A stretch of 6,234 nt of DNA from Halobacteriales archaeon QS_5_70_15 (GCA_003022005.1 PXRQ01000047.1:1928-8161); one strand, 5' to 3'; positions 1 to 5,546 are shown, counted from the stretch's first letter. Notes: generated by a model from the letters alone, not told the origin. Program-made: numbers and translations.

Positions 1-1241
1 GGCGGCCACAGCCGAGGACCAGCAGTCCCCGTTCGGCCGCCGCGTCCACGACGGCGTCGCGGCGCTCCATCGCGTCGAACTCGACCGCGAGCATCGGTCC
101 TTTGCCCCGCACGCCGACGACGCCCGGGAGGTCGGCGTCGCGGACCGTCTCGACGAACCCCCGACCCCGCTCGGTCGCGTTCGCCATCAGGCCGTCCTCG
201 CGGATGGCGTCGACGGTGGCGACCCCCGCGGCCGAGGCGACGATGTCGCCCGCGCCCCCCGTCGAGGAGAGCCGCGACCGCTCGCCCGGGAAGACGTCCT
301 CGCCCGCGACGGTCGCGCCCACGCGGAGCCCCTTCGCCGCGGCGATGACGTCCGGCTCGAACGCGTAGTGGTCGGACGCCCAGAACGCCCCCGTCCGGCC
401 GAGCCCGGACTGGATCTCGTCGGCGATCAGCCGGATGTCGTGCTCCTCGACGAGGTCGGCGACCTCCTCGGCGAACGCGTCGCTCGGGAAGTGGTAGCCG
501 CCCTCGCCCTGGACGGGTTCGAGGATGACGTACGCGACCTCGTCGGGGTCGACCCACCCGGTCTCGGGATCGAGCATCCGCCGGAGCTCCGAGCCGTTCC
601 CCGAGAAGAACCCGCAGGAGCAGGTCCCCGCGGTACAGGTCCGATCCCGGCAGAACGCGACGTCGTGGACGGGGGGATCTCGGGGAACCGCCGGCGGTAG
701 ACGGCCTTCGAGCGGTTGAGCGAGAGCGCCCCCAGGGTGCGGCCGTGGAATGCCCCCCGGAACGTCACGCCGTACTGCCCGCCGGTGTCGTCGTAACAGG
801 CCTTGATGGCGTTCTCGACCGCCTCGGCCCCGGAGTTCGAGAGGAAGACGGTATCCATCGCGTAGCGCTCGGTCAGTTCGACGAGCCGCTCCATCAGTTC
901 CGTCGACCCCGGATAGGCGGGATCCCCGGGGTCACCCGCCGAGGTGTAGAAGTCCTGGCCGGCGATCTTCAGCGGGTCGACGAGGTCGAACTCGCGGAGC
1001 CGGTCGAGCACGAGCGGGTTGTTGTACCCCAGCGGGCGGCGCCGACGTGCGAGGTGAAGTCGAGGAGGACGTTGCCGTCGACGTCGGTGACGAACGGACC
1101 GCTCGCGTCGGCCACGGTGTCCCAGACGAAGCCGTAGACGTAGGTGCTGGGCGCGGCGAATCGGGAGTGGTGCTCCACCCGTTCGCGGGCGCGGGGCCCG
1201 GGGAACTCGTCCACGTCCACCGACGCGGTCTGACGGTCCAT
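1..1241 (-). pseudogene. Class III PLP-dependent aminotransferase, two frameshifts, 3' end outside the window
   Basis: A fold-type I, class III aminotransferase (the GABA/ornithine/diaminobutyrate transaminase group) that would move an amino group from an amine or omega-amino acid to a 2-oxo acid in the cytoplasm. The ATG is at 1241, with no other in-frame Met close by. Joined across two breaks, the protein shows SNSGAEAVENAIK (cofactor phosphate region), GAFHGRT, ILEPVQGEGGY, the Asp motif IADEIQSGLGRTG and AAAKGLRVG, whose Lys should bind PLP. An SSTGGAGD segment follows. About 414 residues are visible and perhaps 30-40 C-terminal ones lie beyond position 1. The frame shifts after about residue 69 (G run 1034-1036) and again near residue 188 (G run 671-676). 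Adding one G to each run restores HVGAAPLGYNNP and FPEIPPVHDVAFC. No stop codon interrupts the three pieces, so this is either a very young pseudogene or a sequence with two homopolymer errors. The substrate cannot be read from the sequence. Confidence 0.88.
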
Positions 1242-1264
1242 GGACGCGAGTGGAGCGAGCCGGT

Positions 1265-1271
1265 GGAAAAG
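1265..1271 (-). promoter_or_regulatory. Weak TATA-like element for the aminotransferase
   Basis: On the minus strand CTTTTCC lies about 25-30 nt before the ATG at 1241, the spacing expected for a leaderless haloarchaeal transcript. It departs from the usual TTTATA form, and no Shine-Dalgarno sequence precedes the start. The call rests mainly on position. Confidence 0.3.
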
Positions 1272-1348
1272 GTACCGGGGAAAACGGATCCCTCGACACC
1301 GCCGCCGGGACCGCACAGGTGGCGACCGGCCGGGGGCCGGGAAGTGGA

Positions 1349-1385
1349 GTCGCCGGTCCGCCGGGAGTCGGGGTCGCCGGTCCGC
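1349..1385. repeat. 13-bp direct repeat between aminotransferase and MgtC gene
   Basis: GTCGCCGGTCCGC occurs at 1349-1361 and again at 1373-1385, a 24-bp period, in the 221-bp gap between the two minus-strand genes. The gap is GC-rich and shows no convincing reading frame. The repeat could arise by slippage in low-complexity GC DNA, and no function is evident. Confidence 0.6.
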
Positions 1386-1441
1386 GAGGACCCTCCCGGC
1401 CCCTACCGTCGACGGCCGACCCCGCCCGGGAGGTCGCCGGG

Positions 1442-1456
1442 AAACCGTCGGGACGG
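1442..1456 (-). terminator. Possible weak terminator after the MgtC-like gene
   Basis: Just after the TGA stop (1465-1463), the minus strand reads CCGTCCCGACGGTTT, a 4-bp stem with a 4-nt loop followed by three T's. Archaeal termination usually depends on longer oligo-T, so this is only a weak candidate. Confidence 0.22.
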
Positions 1457-1462
1457 CCCGTA

Positions 1463-2713
1463 TCAGGCGAGGACCAGCGCGACGGCGACGACGCCGGCGA
1501 GGGCGGCGACGGCGGCACTCCAGCCGGCGACCCGGAGCCCGAACGACCGCTCGCCCGCGGCGAGGGTGAGTCCGGCCTTCACCGCGATCGAGGAGAGCGT
1601 CGCCACCAGCACCGCGAGGACGGCCGTCTCGGGGGTCAGGGAGCCGGCGCGGTAGAGCAGGACCGCGGAGGTGGTCGCGCCGGCCGAGGAGACCAGCCCG
1701 GCGACCGCCGCGGTGGCGACGAGCCCGGCGGCGCCGAGCGTGGCCTGCGCGAGCCCGCCCGCGACCACGACCGCGAGGAACAGCCCCCCGAACCCGAGCG
1801 CGTACCGGAGCGTGAACGGCGAGGTCAGGTCGAGGTCCACCCGCTCGGACCAGTCGGCGCTCCACCACGCCACGAGGACGCTCCCGACCACGACCGCGCC
1901 GAGGGGAGCGACCGCCCCGACCAGCGGGGCCGCAGAGAGGGTGAACCCGACCGCGATGGCGAGGTTGCGGAGCGCCATCGCCGCGTTCGCGAGCAGCACC
2001 GCCGCGAGGCCGTAGTCCGCGGCCGCCGGGCGCCCGCTGACGTGGTCGAGCGTCGACCCGACGACGGCCGTCGAGGAGGCCAGCCCGCCCAGAAAGCCCG
2101 TCACCGCGATGCCGCGGCCGCCGTAGAGCCGGACGAGCGTGTAGTTGACGACCCCGATCCCGGCGACGAAGACGACCATCGCCCAGACGACCCGCGGCTC
2201 GACCGTCACCGGCTGGCCGGCGAGGCTGATCGTCCGCGGGTCGGCCGGCAGCAGGGGGTAGGCGACGAACGCGAGGACGGCGAACTCGCTGGCCGACCGG
2301 ACCTCCTCGCGGGTGAGCGCGTCGGCGAGCCCGTGGAGCTCCCGCCGGAGCACGAGCAGCAGGGAGGAGACGACCGCGACGGTCACCCCCTCGAGGAGGC
2401 GACCGGTTCCGACGAGCGCGCCCGCCCCGTAGGCGACCAGCATCGTGGTCGCGGTGGTCAGCGAGAGCCCCTCGTCCCCGTCGAGGAGCCCCCGGAGCGC
2501 CAGCGCCGTCCCGAGCGCCGCGACCGCCAGCGCGCCGACGGCGAGCAGCCAAGGGGCGTCGAGCGAGACGAAGGCCGCGCCCAGCAGCGCGACCAGCGAC
2601 AGCGTCCGGACCCCGGCGGCCTTCTCCGACCACTCCCGCTCGAGACCGAGGAACAGTCCGAGCGCCGCCGCTACGGCCAGCCGGGCCACGCCGCCGTCGA
2701 GCGCGCCGAGCAT
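1463..2713 (-). CDS. MgtC/SapB family membrane protein with C-terminal DUF4010
   Basis: A 416-residue integral membrane protein, about normal length for MgtC-DUF4010 proteins. Residues about 5-125 form the MgtC/SapB part, with the signature ALGLFLGLEREWS (18-29) and AGVRTLSLVALLGA (33-46), followed by several hydrophobic helices. A soluble, charged link RRELHGLADALTREE (123-137) leads into DUF4010 from about residue 140. DUF4010 looks internally duplicated: GFLGGLASSTAVVGS (206-220) is echoed by AGLVSSAGATTSAV (338-351), and LLANAAMALRNL (240-251) by the ATLSSIAVKAGL region (371-382). Bacterial MgtC proteins are linked to low-Mg2+ growth and virulence and to regulation of membrane ATPases. 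The role of the archaeal DUF4010 form is unknown to me, so transport is only inferred. The ATG at 2713 is supported by a TATA box 24-30 nt upstream. It is divergent from the AI-2E-like gene, 98 bp away. Confidence 0.92.
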   Translation of the reverse strand: MLGALDGGVARLAVAAALGLFLGLEREWSEKAAGVRTLSLVALLGAAFVSLDAPWLLAVGALAVAALGTALALRGLLDGDEGLSLTTATTMLVAYGAGALVGTGRLLEGVTVAVVSSLLLVLRRELHGLADALTREEVRSASEFAVLAFVAYPLLPADPRTISLAGQPVTVEPRVVWAMVVFVAGIGVVNYTLVRLYGGRGIAVTGFLGGLASSTAVVGSTLDHVSGRPAAADYGLAAVLLANAAMALRNLAIAVGFTLSAAPLVGAVAPLGAVVVGSVLVAWWSADWSERVDLDLTSPFTLRYALGFGGLFLAVVVAGGLAQATLGAAGLVATAAVAGLVSSAGATTSAVLLYRAGSLTPETAVLAVLVATLSSIAVKAGLTLAAGERSFGLRVAGWSAAVAALAGVVAVALVLA

Positions 2714-2736
2714 CGGTCTACATAGAGTATGGAGTC

Positions 2737-2743
2737 AAATATA
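2737..2743 (-). promoter_or_regulatory. TATA box of the MgtC-DUF4010 gene
   Basis: The minus strand reads CTATATTTG, with TATATTT at 2743-2737, 24-30 nt before the ATG at 2713. Both the sequence and the spacing fit a haloarchaeal box A for a leaderless message. It overlaps the left arm of the ATATA/TATAT dyad at 2739-2752. Confidence 0.65.
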
Positions 2744-2752
2744 GCCGTATAT
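2739..2752. promoter_or_regulatory. ATATA-GCCG-TATAT dyad in the divergent promoter region
   Basis: Two 5-bp arms in perfect inverted orientation around a 4-bp GC spacer, in the middle of the AT-rich part of the 98-bp divergent spacer. The left arm overlaps the MgtC TATA box. The right arm could act as a second, rightward TATA or as half of a regulator site. The symmetry is seen directly and the function is inferred. Confidence 0.45.
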
Positions 2753-2779
2753 CTTTTCCGGCCGCCCGGGCCGGACACC

Positions 2780-2787
2780 TAACTTAT
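2780..2787 (+). promoter_or_regulatory. TATA-like element of the AI-2E-family gene
   Basis: TAACTTAT lies 25-32 nt before the ATG at 2812, the right spacing for a leaderless start. No Shine-Dalgarno motif lies upstream of the ATG. A second AT-rich element at 2748-2752 would give a leader of roughly 30 nt instead. Confidence 0.5.
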
Positions 2788-2811
2788 GCCCGTCCTCGCG
2801 CACCCGGGTGT

Positions 2812-4083
2812 ATGGAGGTAGAGCCGGACCGTTCGCGGGTCGCCTGGAGTCTCCTCGGGCTCCTGCTCGCCGGGACGCTCGTCTACGTCGCCTATTCGTT
2901 CGTGGGGACGCTGGTCTTCGGCCTGTTCGTCTACTACGCGACGCGGCCGGTCTACCGACGCACCAGGCGGCGGATCCCGAGCCGGAACCTCGCCGCGGGC
3001 GTCGCGCTGGCGGCCGTCGTCCTGCCGGTGTTCCTCCTCCTGGGATACACCCTTGCCATCGCCCTCCAGGAGTTCAACCGGCTACGGGAGACCGTCGACC
3101 TGGGCCCGTTCGAGGAGGCGCTGGCCCCCTACGTGGACATCTCGGCGGTGGTGAGCGATCCGTCGACCCTGCTGAACGACCCGGACGTCCAGAGCCTCGT
3201 CGGGAGCCTTGCCGAAAACGCCGTCCAGTCGCTCGGGCTGGTGGGGACCGGCCTCCTCCACCTGTTCGTCCTGCTCGCCGTCGCGTTCTACCTCCTCAAG
3301 GACGGCCCCCGGCTGAGCCGGTGGATCCACCGGCAGTTCGGCGACGCCGACGGGGTGCTGCGGACGTTCGGGACCGCCGTCGACAGGGACCTGTGCCGGG
3401 TGTTCTCGGGGAACATCTACAACGCGCTGTTCACCGGGACGCTCGGCGCACTCACCTACAGCCTGCTCGACGTCGCGGCACCGGCTTCGGCGGCGCTCCC
3501 GTACCCGGCCCTGCTGGGGCTGCTCGCCGGCGCCGGGAGCCTCGTCCCCGTCGTCGGCATGAAGCTCGTCTACGTCCCGGTCGCCGTCTACCTCTACGCC
3601 GTCCAGTACACCAGCGCCGAGCCGGTCCTCTGGGTGCCGACCGCGTTCGTCCTCCTCTCGTTCGTCGTTGTCGACACCATCCCCGACCTCGTGGTCCGCC
3701 CGATGGTCTCCGGCCAGCGCCCGAAGATCGAGTACTCGCTGTCGCCCCCGTCGGTGCGGATCCGGTTATCGGGGGAGGACGGCCTCCACGTCGGGCTGAT
3801 AATGTTCGCGTACATCTTCGGGCCGCTGCTGTTCGGCTGGTACGGGCTCTTCCTGGGGCCGATGCTGCTGGTCGTGGTCGTCCACTTCACCCGGGTCGTC
3901 CTCCCCGAACTGCTCGGGAACCGGACGGTCCGGCCCTACGCGGTCGACCCCTCGCAGGTCACCGGTGTCGGGGGAGCGCCGGGCGCGGACCCCGGGGCGA
4001 CGGGCGGATCGGGGGCGGGTGGCGACCCCGCGACCGACCCGGAAGGGGGGACTGATCCCGGCGGGTCCGGGGGCGGGGACTGA
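2812..4083 (+). CDS. AI-2E/PerM-family (UPF0118) transporter-like membrane protein
   Basis: A 423-residue polytopic membrane protein of the AI-2E transporter family (PerM/TqsA/YdiK group). Two N-terminal helices (about 12-42) are followed by the basic loop RRTRRRIPSR (49-58), a helix at about 60-86 and a soluble segment (87-145). The family's paired hairpins come next: LHLFVLLAVAFYLLKDG (149-165), the GNIYNALFTGTLGAL region (200-214), LVPVVGMK (244-251), FVVVDTIPDLVVRPMVSG (284-301) and MFAYIFGPLLFGWYGLFLGP (331-350). These motifs make the family clear, but the substrate is not: members have been tied to AI-2 export or to Na+/H+ exchange, and neither can be assumed here. Residues about 302-322 look like an insertion between VRPMVSG and HVGLIMF. 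The last 40 residues are a Gly/Asp/Pro-rich acidic tail, presumably disordered. The ATG is supported by the TATA-like element upstream. The gene converges on the zinc-ribbon gene 8 bp downstream. Confidence 0.9.
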   Translation: MEVEPDRSRVAWSLLGLLLAGTLVYVAYSFVGTLVFGLFVYYATRPVYRRTRRRIPSRNLAAGVALAAVVLPVFLLLGYTLAIALQEFNRLRETVDLGPFEEALAPYVDISAVVSDPSTLLNDPDVQSLVGSLAENAVQSLGLVGTGLLHLFVLLAVAFYLLKDGPRLSRWIHRQFGDADGVLRTFGTAVDRDLCRVFSGNIYNALFTGTLGALTYSLLDVAAPASAALPYPALLGLLAGAGSLVPVVGMKLVYVPVAVYLYAVQYTSAEPVLWVPTAFVLLSFVVVDTIPDLVVRPMVSGQRPKIEYSLSPPSVRIRLSGEDGLHVGLIMFAYIFGPLLFGWYGLFLGPMLLVVVVHFTRVVLPELLGNRTVRPYAVDPSQVTGVGGAPGADPGATGGSGAGGDPATDPEGGTDPGGSGGGD

Positions 4084-4091
4084 CCGGGGGA

Positions 4092-4373
4092 TTACCCGGG
4101 CCGGTCCCCCCGCGAACCCCCCCGCTCCAGCCGCGTGCCGTCCTGGGGACAGTAGTCGTGTTCCGGGTCCACCGTCCGGTAGCCACAGACCGGACACTCG
4201 GCCGCCCCCGGACGTCGGTCGGTGTCCACCCCACCCGCCCGGCGGAACAGGAACGGGACGAACGGGACGAACAGGAAGAACAGCAGGCTGTCGAAGTAGT
4301 ACCAGAGGGCGGCGCTGACCGCGAGGCTGGCGAACAGCCCCGCCGCGGCCGTCGCGACGCGCGAGGAGACCAC
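4092..4373 (-). CDS. Small two-helix membrane protein with C-terminal zinc-ribbon-like motif
   Basis: A 93-residue protein of unknown function. Two hydrophobic stretches (about 8-27 and 29-43, the second rich in Phe and Pro: LLFFLFVPFVPFLF) should form a membrane hairpin, followed by RR and a soluble tail. The tail carries CPVCG (60-64) and YCPQDGTRL (74-82): three Cys (60, 63, 75), with Asp78 where a zinc ribbon normally has its fourth Cys. His72 is another possible ligand. The start is GTG at 4373, four bases after the TAG of the HTH-CBS gene. There is no obvious Shine-Dalgarno sequence or separate promoter, so it is probably co-transcribed and perhaps translated by reinitiation. That pairing suggests a membrane-linked partner of the regulator, which is inference. 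The TAA stop faces the AI-2E gene's stop across 8 bp. A 9-bp quasi-repeat (4251-4286) encodes the VPFVPF part. Confidence 0.78.
   Translation of the reverse strand: MVSSRVATAAAGLFASLAVSAALWYYFDSLLFFLFVPFVPFLFRRAGGVDTDRRPGAAECPVCGYRTVDPEHDYCPQDGTRLERGGSRGDRPG
4251..4286. repeat. 9-bp quasi-tandem repeat within the zinc-ribbon gene
   Basis: GAACGGGAC is perfectly repeated at 4251-4259 and 4260-4268, followed by the diverged copies GAACAGGAA (4269-4277) and GAACAGCAG (4278-4286). The unit is a multiple of three, so changes in copy number would lengthen or shorten the second membrane helix in frame. On the coding strand it gives the repeated Val-Pro-Phe / Leu-Phe pattern. Confidence 0.7.
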
Positions 4374-4377
4374 GCCG

Positions 4378-4905
4378 CTACGACAGGTGCGCGGCGATGT
4401 CCGCCTCGGTGATGATGCCGACCATCCGTCCGCCCTCCTGGACGATGACCGCTTTGTTGTAGTTCAAATAACTGTTCACCTCGTCCAGCGAGGCGTCGGG
4501 GCCCACGGTATGAATACCGTCGCCCATCACCTCGCGCACGGGCCGCTCGTCGAGGTCGCCCTCGCCACGGTGCCGGCGGACGTCCGAGTTCGAGATGATA
4601 CCGACGGGGGTCTCGCCCGCGTCGACCACCGGGAGCTGGGAGAACCCCTCCTCGCCCATCAGGTCGATGGCCGACGCGACGCTCTCGTCCTCGAAGACGT
4701 AGGTCAGCGACTCGTTCATGATGTCCTCGGCGTGGAGGACGGCCCCCTCGGCCTCGTTGAGCGCCTCGACGATCCGCCGCAGCGTCGAGAGCCGGGGGTC
4801 GACGTCGCCGCCCTCGATGCGCGCGATGAGCGGCTGGGAGACGTCGGCCATCTCCGCCAGGTTCTTCCGACGTTCCCTGAGATCGGACGGCGTCGGCAGC
4901 TCCAT
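4378..4905 (-). CDS. HTH (XRE-like) transcriptional regulator with a C-terminal CBS pair, shortened HTH
   Basis: A 175-residue cytoplasmic protein matching the archaeal regulators that join an XRE/HTH_3 domain to two CBS domains (COG3620 type). The HTH spans about 7-50, with recognition part VSQPLIARIEGG (22-33) and the DPRLSTLRRIVEAL helix (36-49). CBS1 runs about 58-112 (AEDIMNESLTYVFEDESVAS, then LPVVD and VGIISNSDV) and CBS2 about 122-174 (VREVMGDG, then AVIVQEGGRMVGIITEADI). CBS pairs of this kind usually bind adenosyl ligands such as AMP, ATP or SAM, but the ligand here is unknown. Compared with the HTH_3 pattern, LRERRKNLAEMADVSQ lacks about seven residues that would include the usual 'GLTQ' of helices 1-2. 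The ATG at 4905 starts the characteristic MELPTP; the frame stays open upstream but that part does not resemble a real protein. A TATA-like element and a 15-bp dyad precede the start. The zinc-ribbon gene follows 4 bp downstream. Confidence 0.9.
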   Translation of the reverse strand: MELPTPSDLRERRKNLAEMADVSQPLIARIEGGDVDPRLSTLRRIVEALNEAEGAVLHAEDIMNESLTYVFEDESVASAIDLMGEEGFSQLPVVDAGETPVGIISNSDVRRHRGEGDLDERPVREVMGDGIHTVGPDASLDEVNSYLNYNKAVIVQEGGRMVGIITEADIAAHLS

Positions 4906-4913
4906 GCCGCCGT

Positions 4914-4928
4914 ATAACCCCTGGTTAT
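4914..4928. promoter_or_regulatory. Perfect 15-bp inverted repeat, candidate autoregulatory operator
   Basis: ATAACC-CCT-GGTTAT is an exact 6-bp dyad with a 3-bp spacer, 9-23 bp before the ATG of the HTH-CBS gene. It overlaps the 3' part of that gene's TATA-like element, so a bound dimer could block TBP/TFB or RNA polymerase. The symmetry is seen directly; binding by the adjacent regulator is inferred from position alone. Confidence 0.55.
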
Positions 4929-4934
4929 TCAAAA
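4925..4934 (-). promoter_or_regulatory. TATA-like element of the HTH-CBS gene
   Basis: The minus strand reads TTTTGAATAA, about 20-29 nt before the ATG at 4905, consistent with a leaderless or nearly leaderless start. The TTTT could also serve as a weak termination signal for the DUF555 transcript arriving from upstream. Confidence 0.5.
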
Positions 4935-4961
4935 GTGTTCGGCCGGGCGGCGGGGTCGTGC

Positions 4962-4974
4962 CCGGACGGTCCGG
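4962..4974. repeat. 13-bp inverted repeat after the DUF555 gene
   Basis: CCGGAC-G-GTCCGG is a 6-bp perfect dyad with a one-base centre, in the 101-bp gap between the DUF555 and HTH-CBS genes. No T-run follows directly, so it is not a standard terminator. It may be chance in GC-rich DNA. Confidence 0.4.
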
Positions 4975-5006
4975 TGGGCCGCGGCCGTACCGACCGTTTC
5001 GGCCGG

Positions 5007-5330
5007 CTACGCCGCCGCGCCGTCCTCCCCGTTCTCTGTCTCGAACGTCTCCACGACCTTGAGGGGGACGTCGCGGAGCGCACCGCCGACCTCGCTCTTG
5101 GCGATACGCTGGGCGTGCTCGACGGAGTCGGCGTTGAACACCTCGAGTTCGAGGACCAGCCCCACGAGCGCGGTGTCCGCGGCGATGTACCCCGAGTCGA
5201 ACGGCTCGCCGCAGGCCGGACACGGGGTCGACCCGACGTTCACTTCCACGTACTCCAGGCCCTCGTCGTCGATCTCCTCCACGTCCCGCACGAGCCAGGC
5301 CGCTTCCATCGCGACGAGGTAGTTGCTCAT
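5007..5330 (-). CDS. UPF0212/DUF555 family protein, apparently shortened near the N-terminus
   Basis: A 107-residue soluble protein of the archaeal UPF0212/DUF555 family, whose function is unknown. Recognisable parts are [20 protein letters not shown] (1-20), LEYVEVNVG (25-33), the single [21 protein letters not shown] block (37-57), VFNADS (64-69), [19 protein letters not shown] (72-90) and an acidic tail to the end. Only one CxxC pair (Cys37, Cys40) is present, so metal binding would need a dimer or other ligands. Family members as I recall them have a segment like DAIGVAVSEAGKRLN between 'EIDD' and the 'YVEV' strand. Here IDD runs straight into EGLEYVEV, a loss of roughly 15 residues. The ATG at 5330 is supported by the family start and by CTTAACA (5360-5354) 24-30 nt upstream. 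The HTH-CBS gene downstream has its own promoter, so co-transcription is uncertain. Confidence 0.88.
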   Translation of the reverse strand: MSNYLVAMEAAWLVRDVEEIDDEGLEYVEVNVGSTPCPACGEPFDSGYIAADTALVGLVLELEVFNADSVEHAQRIAKSEVGGALRDVPLKVVETFETENGEDGAAA

Positions 5331-5353
5331 GTCCTCTCGTTATCCCAGGTGGG

Positions 5354-5360
5354 TGTTAAG
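5354..5360 (-). promoter_or_regulatory. TATA-like element of the DUF555 gene
   Basis: CTTAACA on the minus strand lies 24-30 nt before the ATG at 5330, with no Shine-Dalgarno sequence in between. This is the leaderless pattern seen for most starts in the window. Confidence 0.5.
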
Positions 5361-5391
5361 GCGCACGAACTGGAGCCGCCAGGGGGTGGGA

Positions 5392-5468
5392 CCGACCGCA
5401 CCGGGGGGAGGCCGACCGCACCGGGAGACGAGCGGTCTCGACCGAGGGACCGTGTCGGGGGGAGGCCG
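5392..5468. repeat. Short interleaved direct repeats in the DUF555 upstream region
   Basis: CCGACCGCACCGGG occurs at 5392-5405 and 5412-5425 (20-bp period), and GGGGGGAGGCCG at 5403-5414 and 5457-5468. A small inverted repeat, GAGAC-GAGCG-GTCTC, lies at 5425-5439. The G-runs could be hard to sequence or form unusual structures, but no known repeat family is recognised. Confidence 0.6.
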
Positions 5469-5527
5469 TGGAGGGCACCGAACGGGCGGATCCGCACACG
5501 GCACGTCCGCGTACGCGACCCCGAATA

Positions 5528-5546
5528 TTCGCATAACTTACGCGAA
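5528..5546. promoter_or_regulatory. AT-rich inverted repeat, possible orphan promoter
   Basis: TTCGC-ATAACTTAC-GCGAA has exact 5-bp arms around an AT-rich centre and overlaps the palindrome GAATATTC (5523-5530). The centre resembles a TATA box and would place a plus-strand start near 5560, where no protein gene follows for about 160 bp. It could be a promoter for a non-coding RNA or a regulator site; the evidence is sequence pattern only. Confidence 0.35.

Noticed and set aside
969..2633. Very long minus-strand frame joining the aminotransferase N-terminus to upstream sequence
   Set aside because: Only the last part, from the Met at 1241, matches a real protein. The rest is Arg/Ala/Gly-rich translation of the MgtC gene in the wrong frame.
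1250..2725. Long open frame on the plus strand opposite the MgtC-DUF4010 gene
   Set aside because: It is an antisense shadow caused by high GC. The product is a run of Arg, Glu, Asp and Gly without any domain, while the minus strand gives clear membrane helices and family motifs.
3766..3802. TTATC/GATAA inverted repeat enclosing a GGAGG/CCTCC hairpin in the AI-2E gene
   Set aside because: The 5-bp outer arms are 27 bp apart inside a coding region, so chance is the simplest explanation. Only the rare TTA and ATA codons were kept as a finding.
4906..5223. Upstream extension of the HTH-CBS gene to a Met at 5223
   Set aside because: The extension is low-complexity Arg/Gly sequence lying over the DUF555 gene. 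The MELPTP start at 4905, with its promoter elements, is far more likely.
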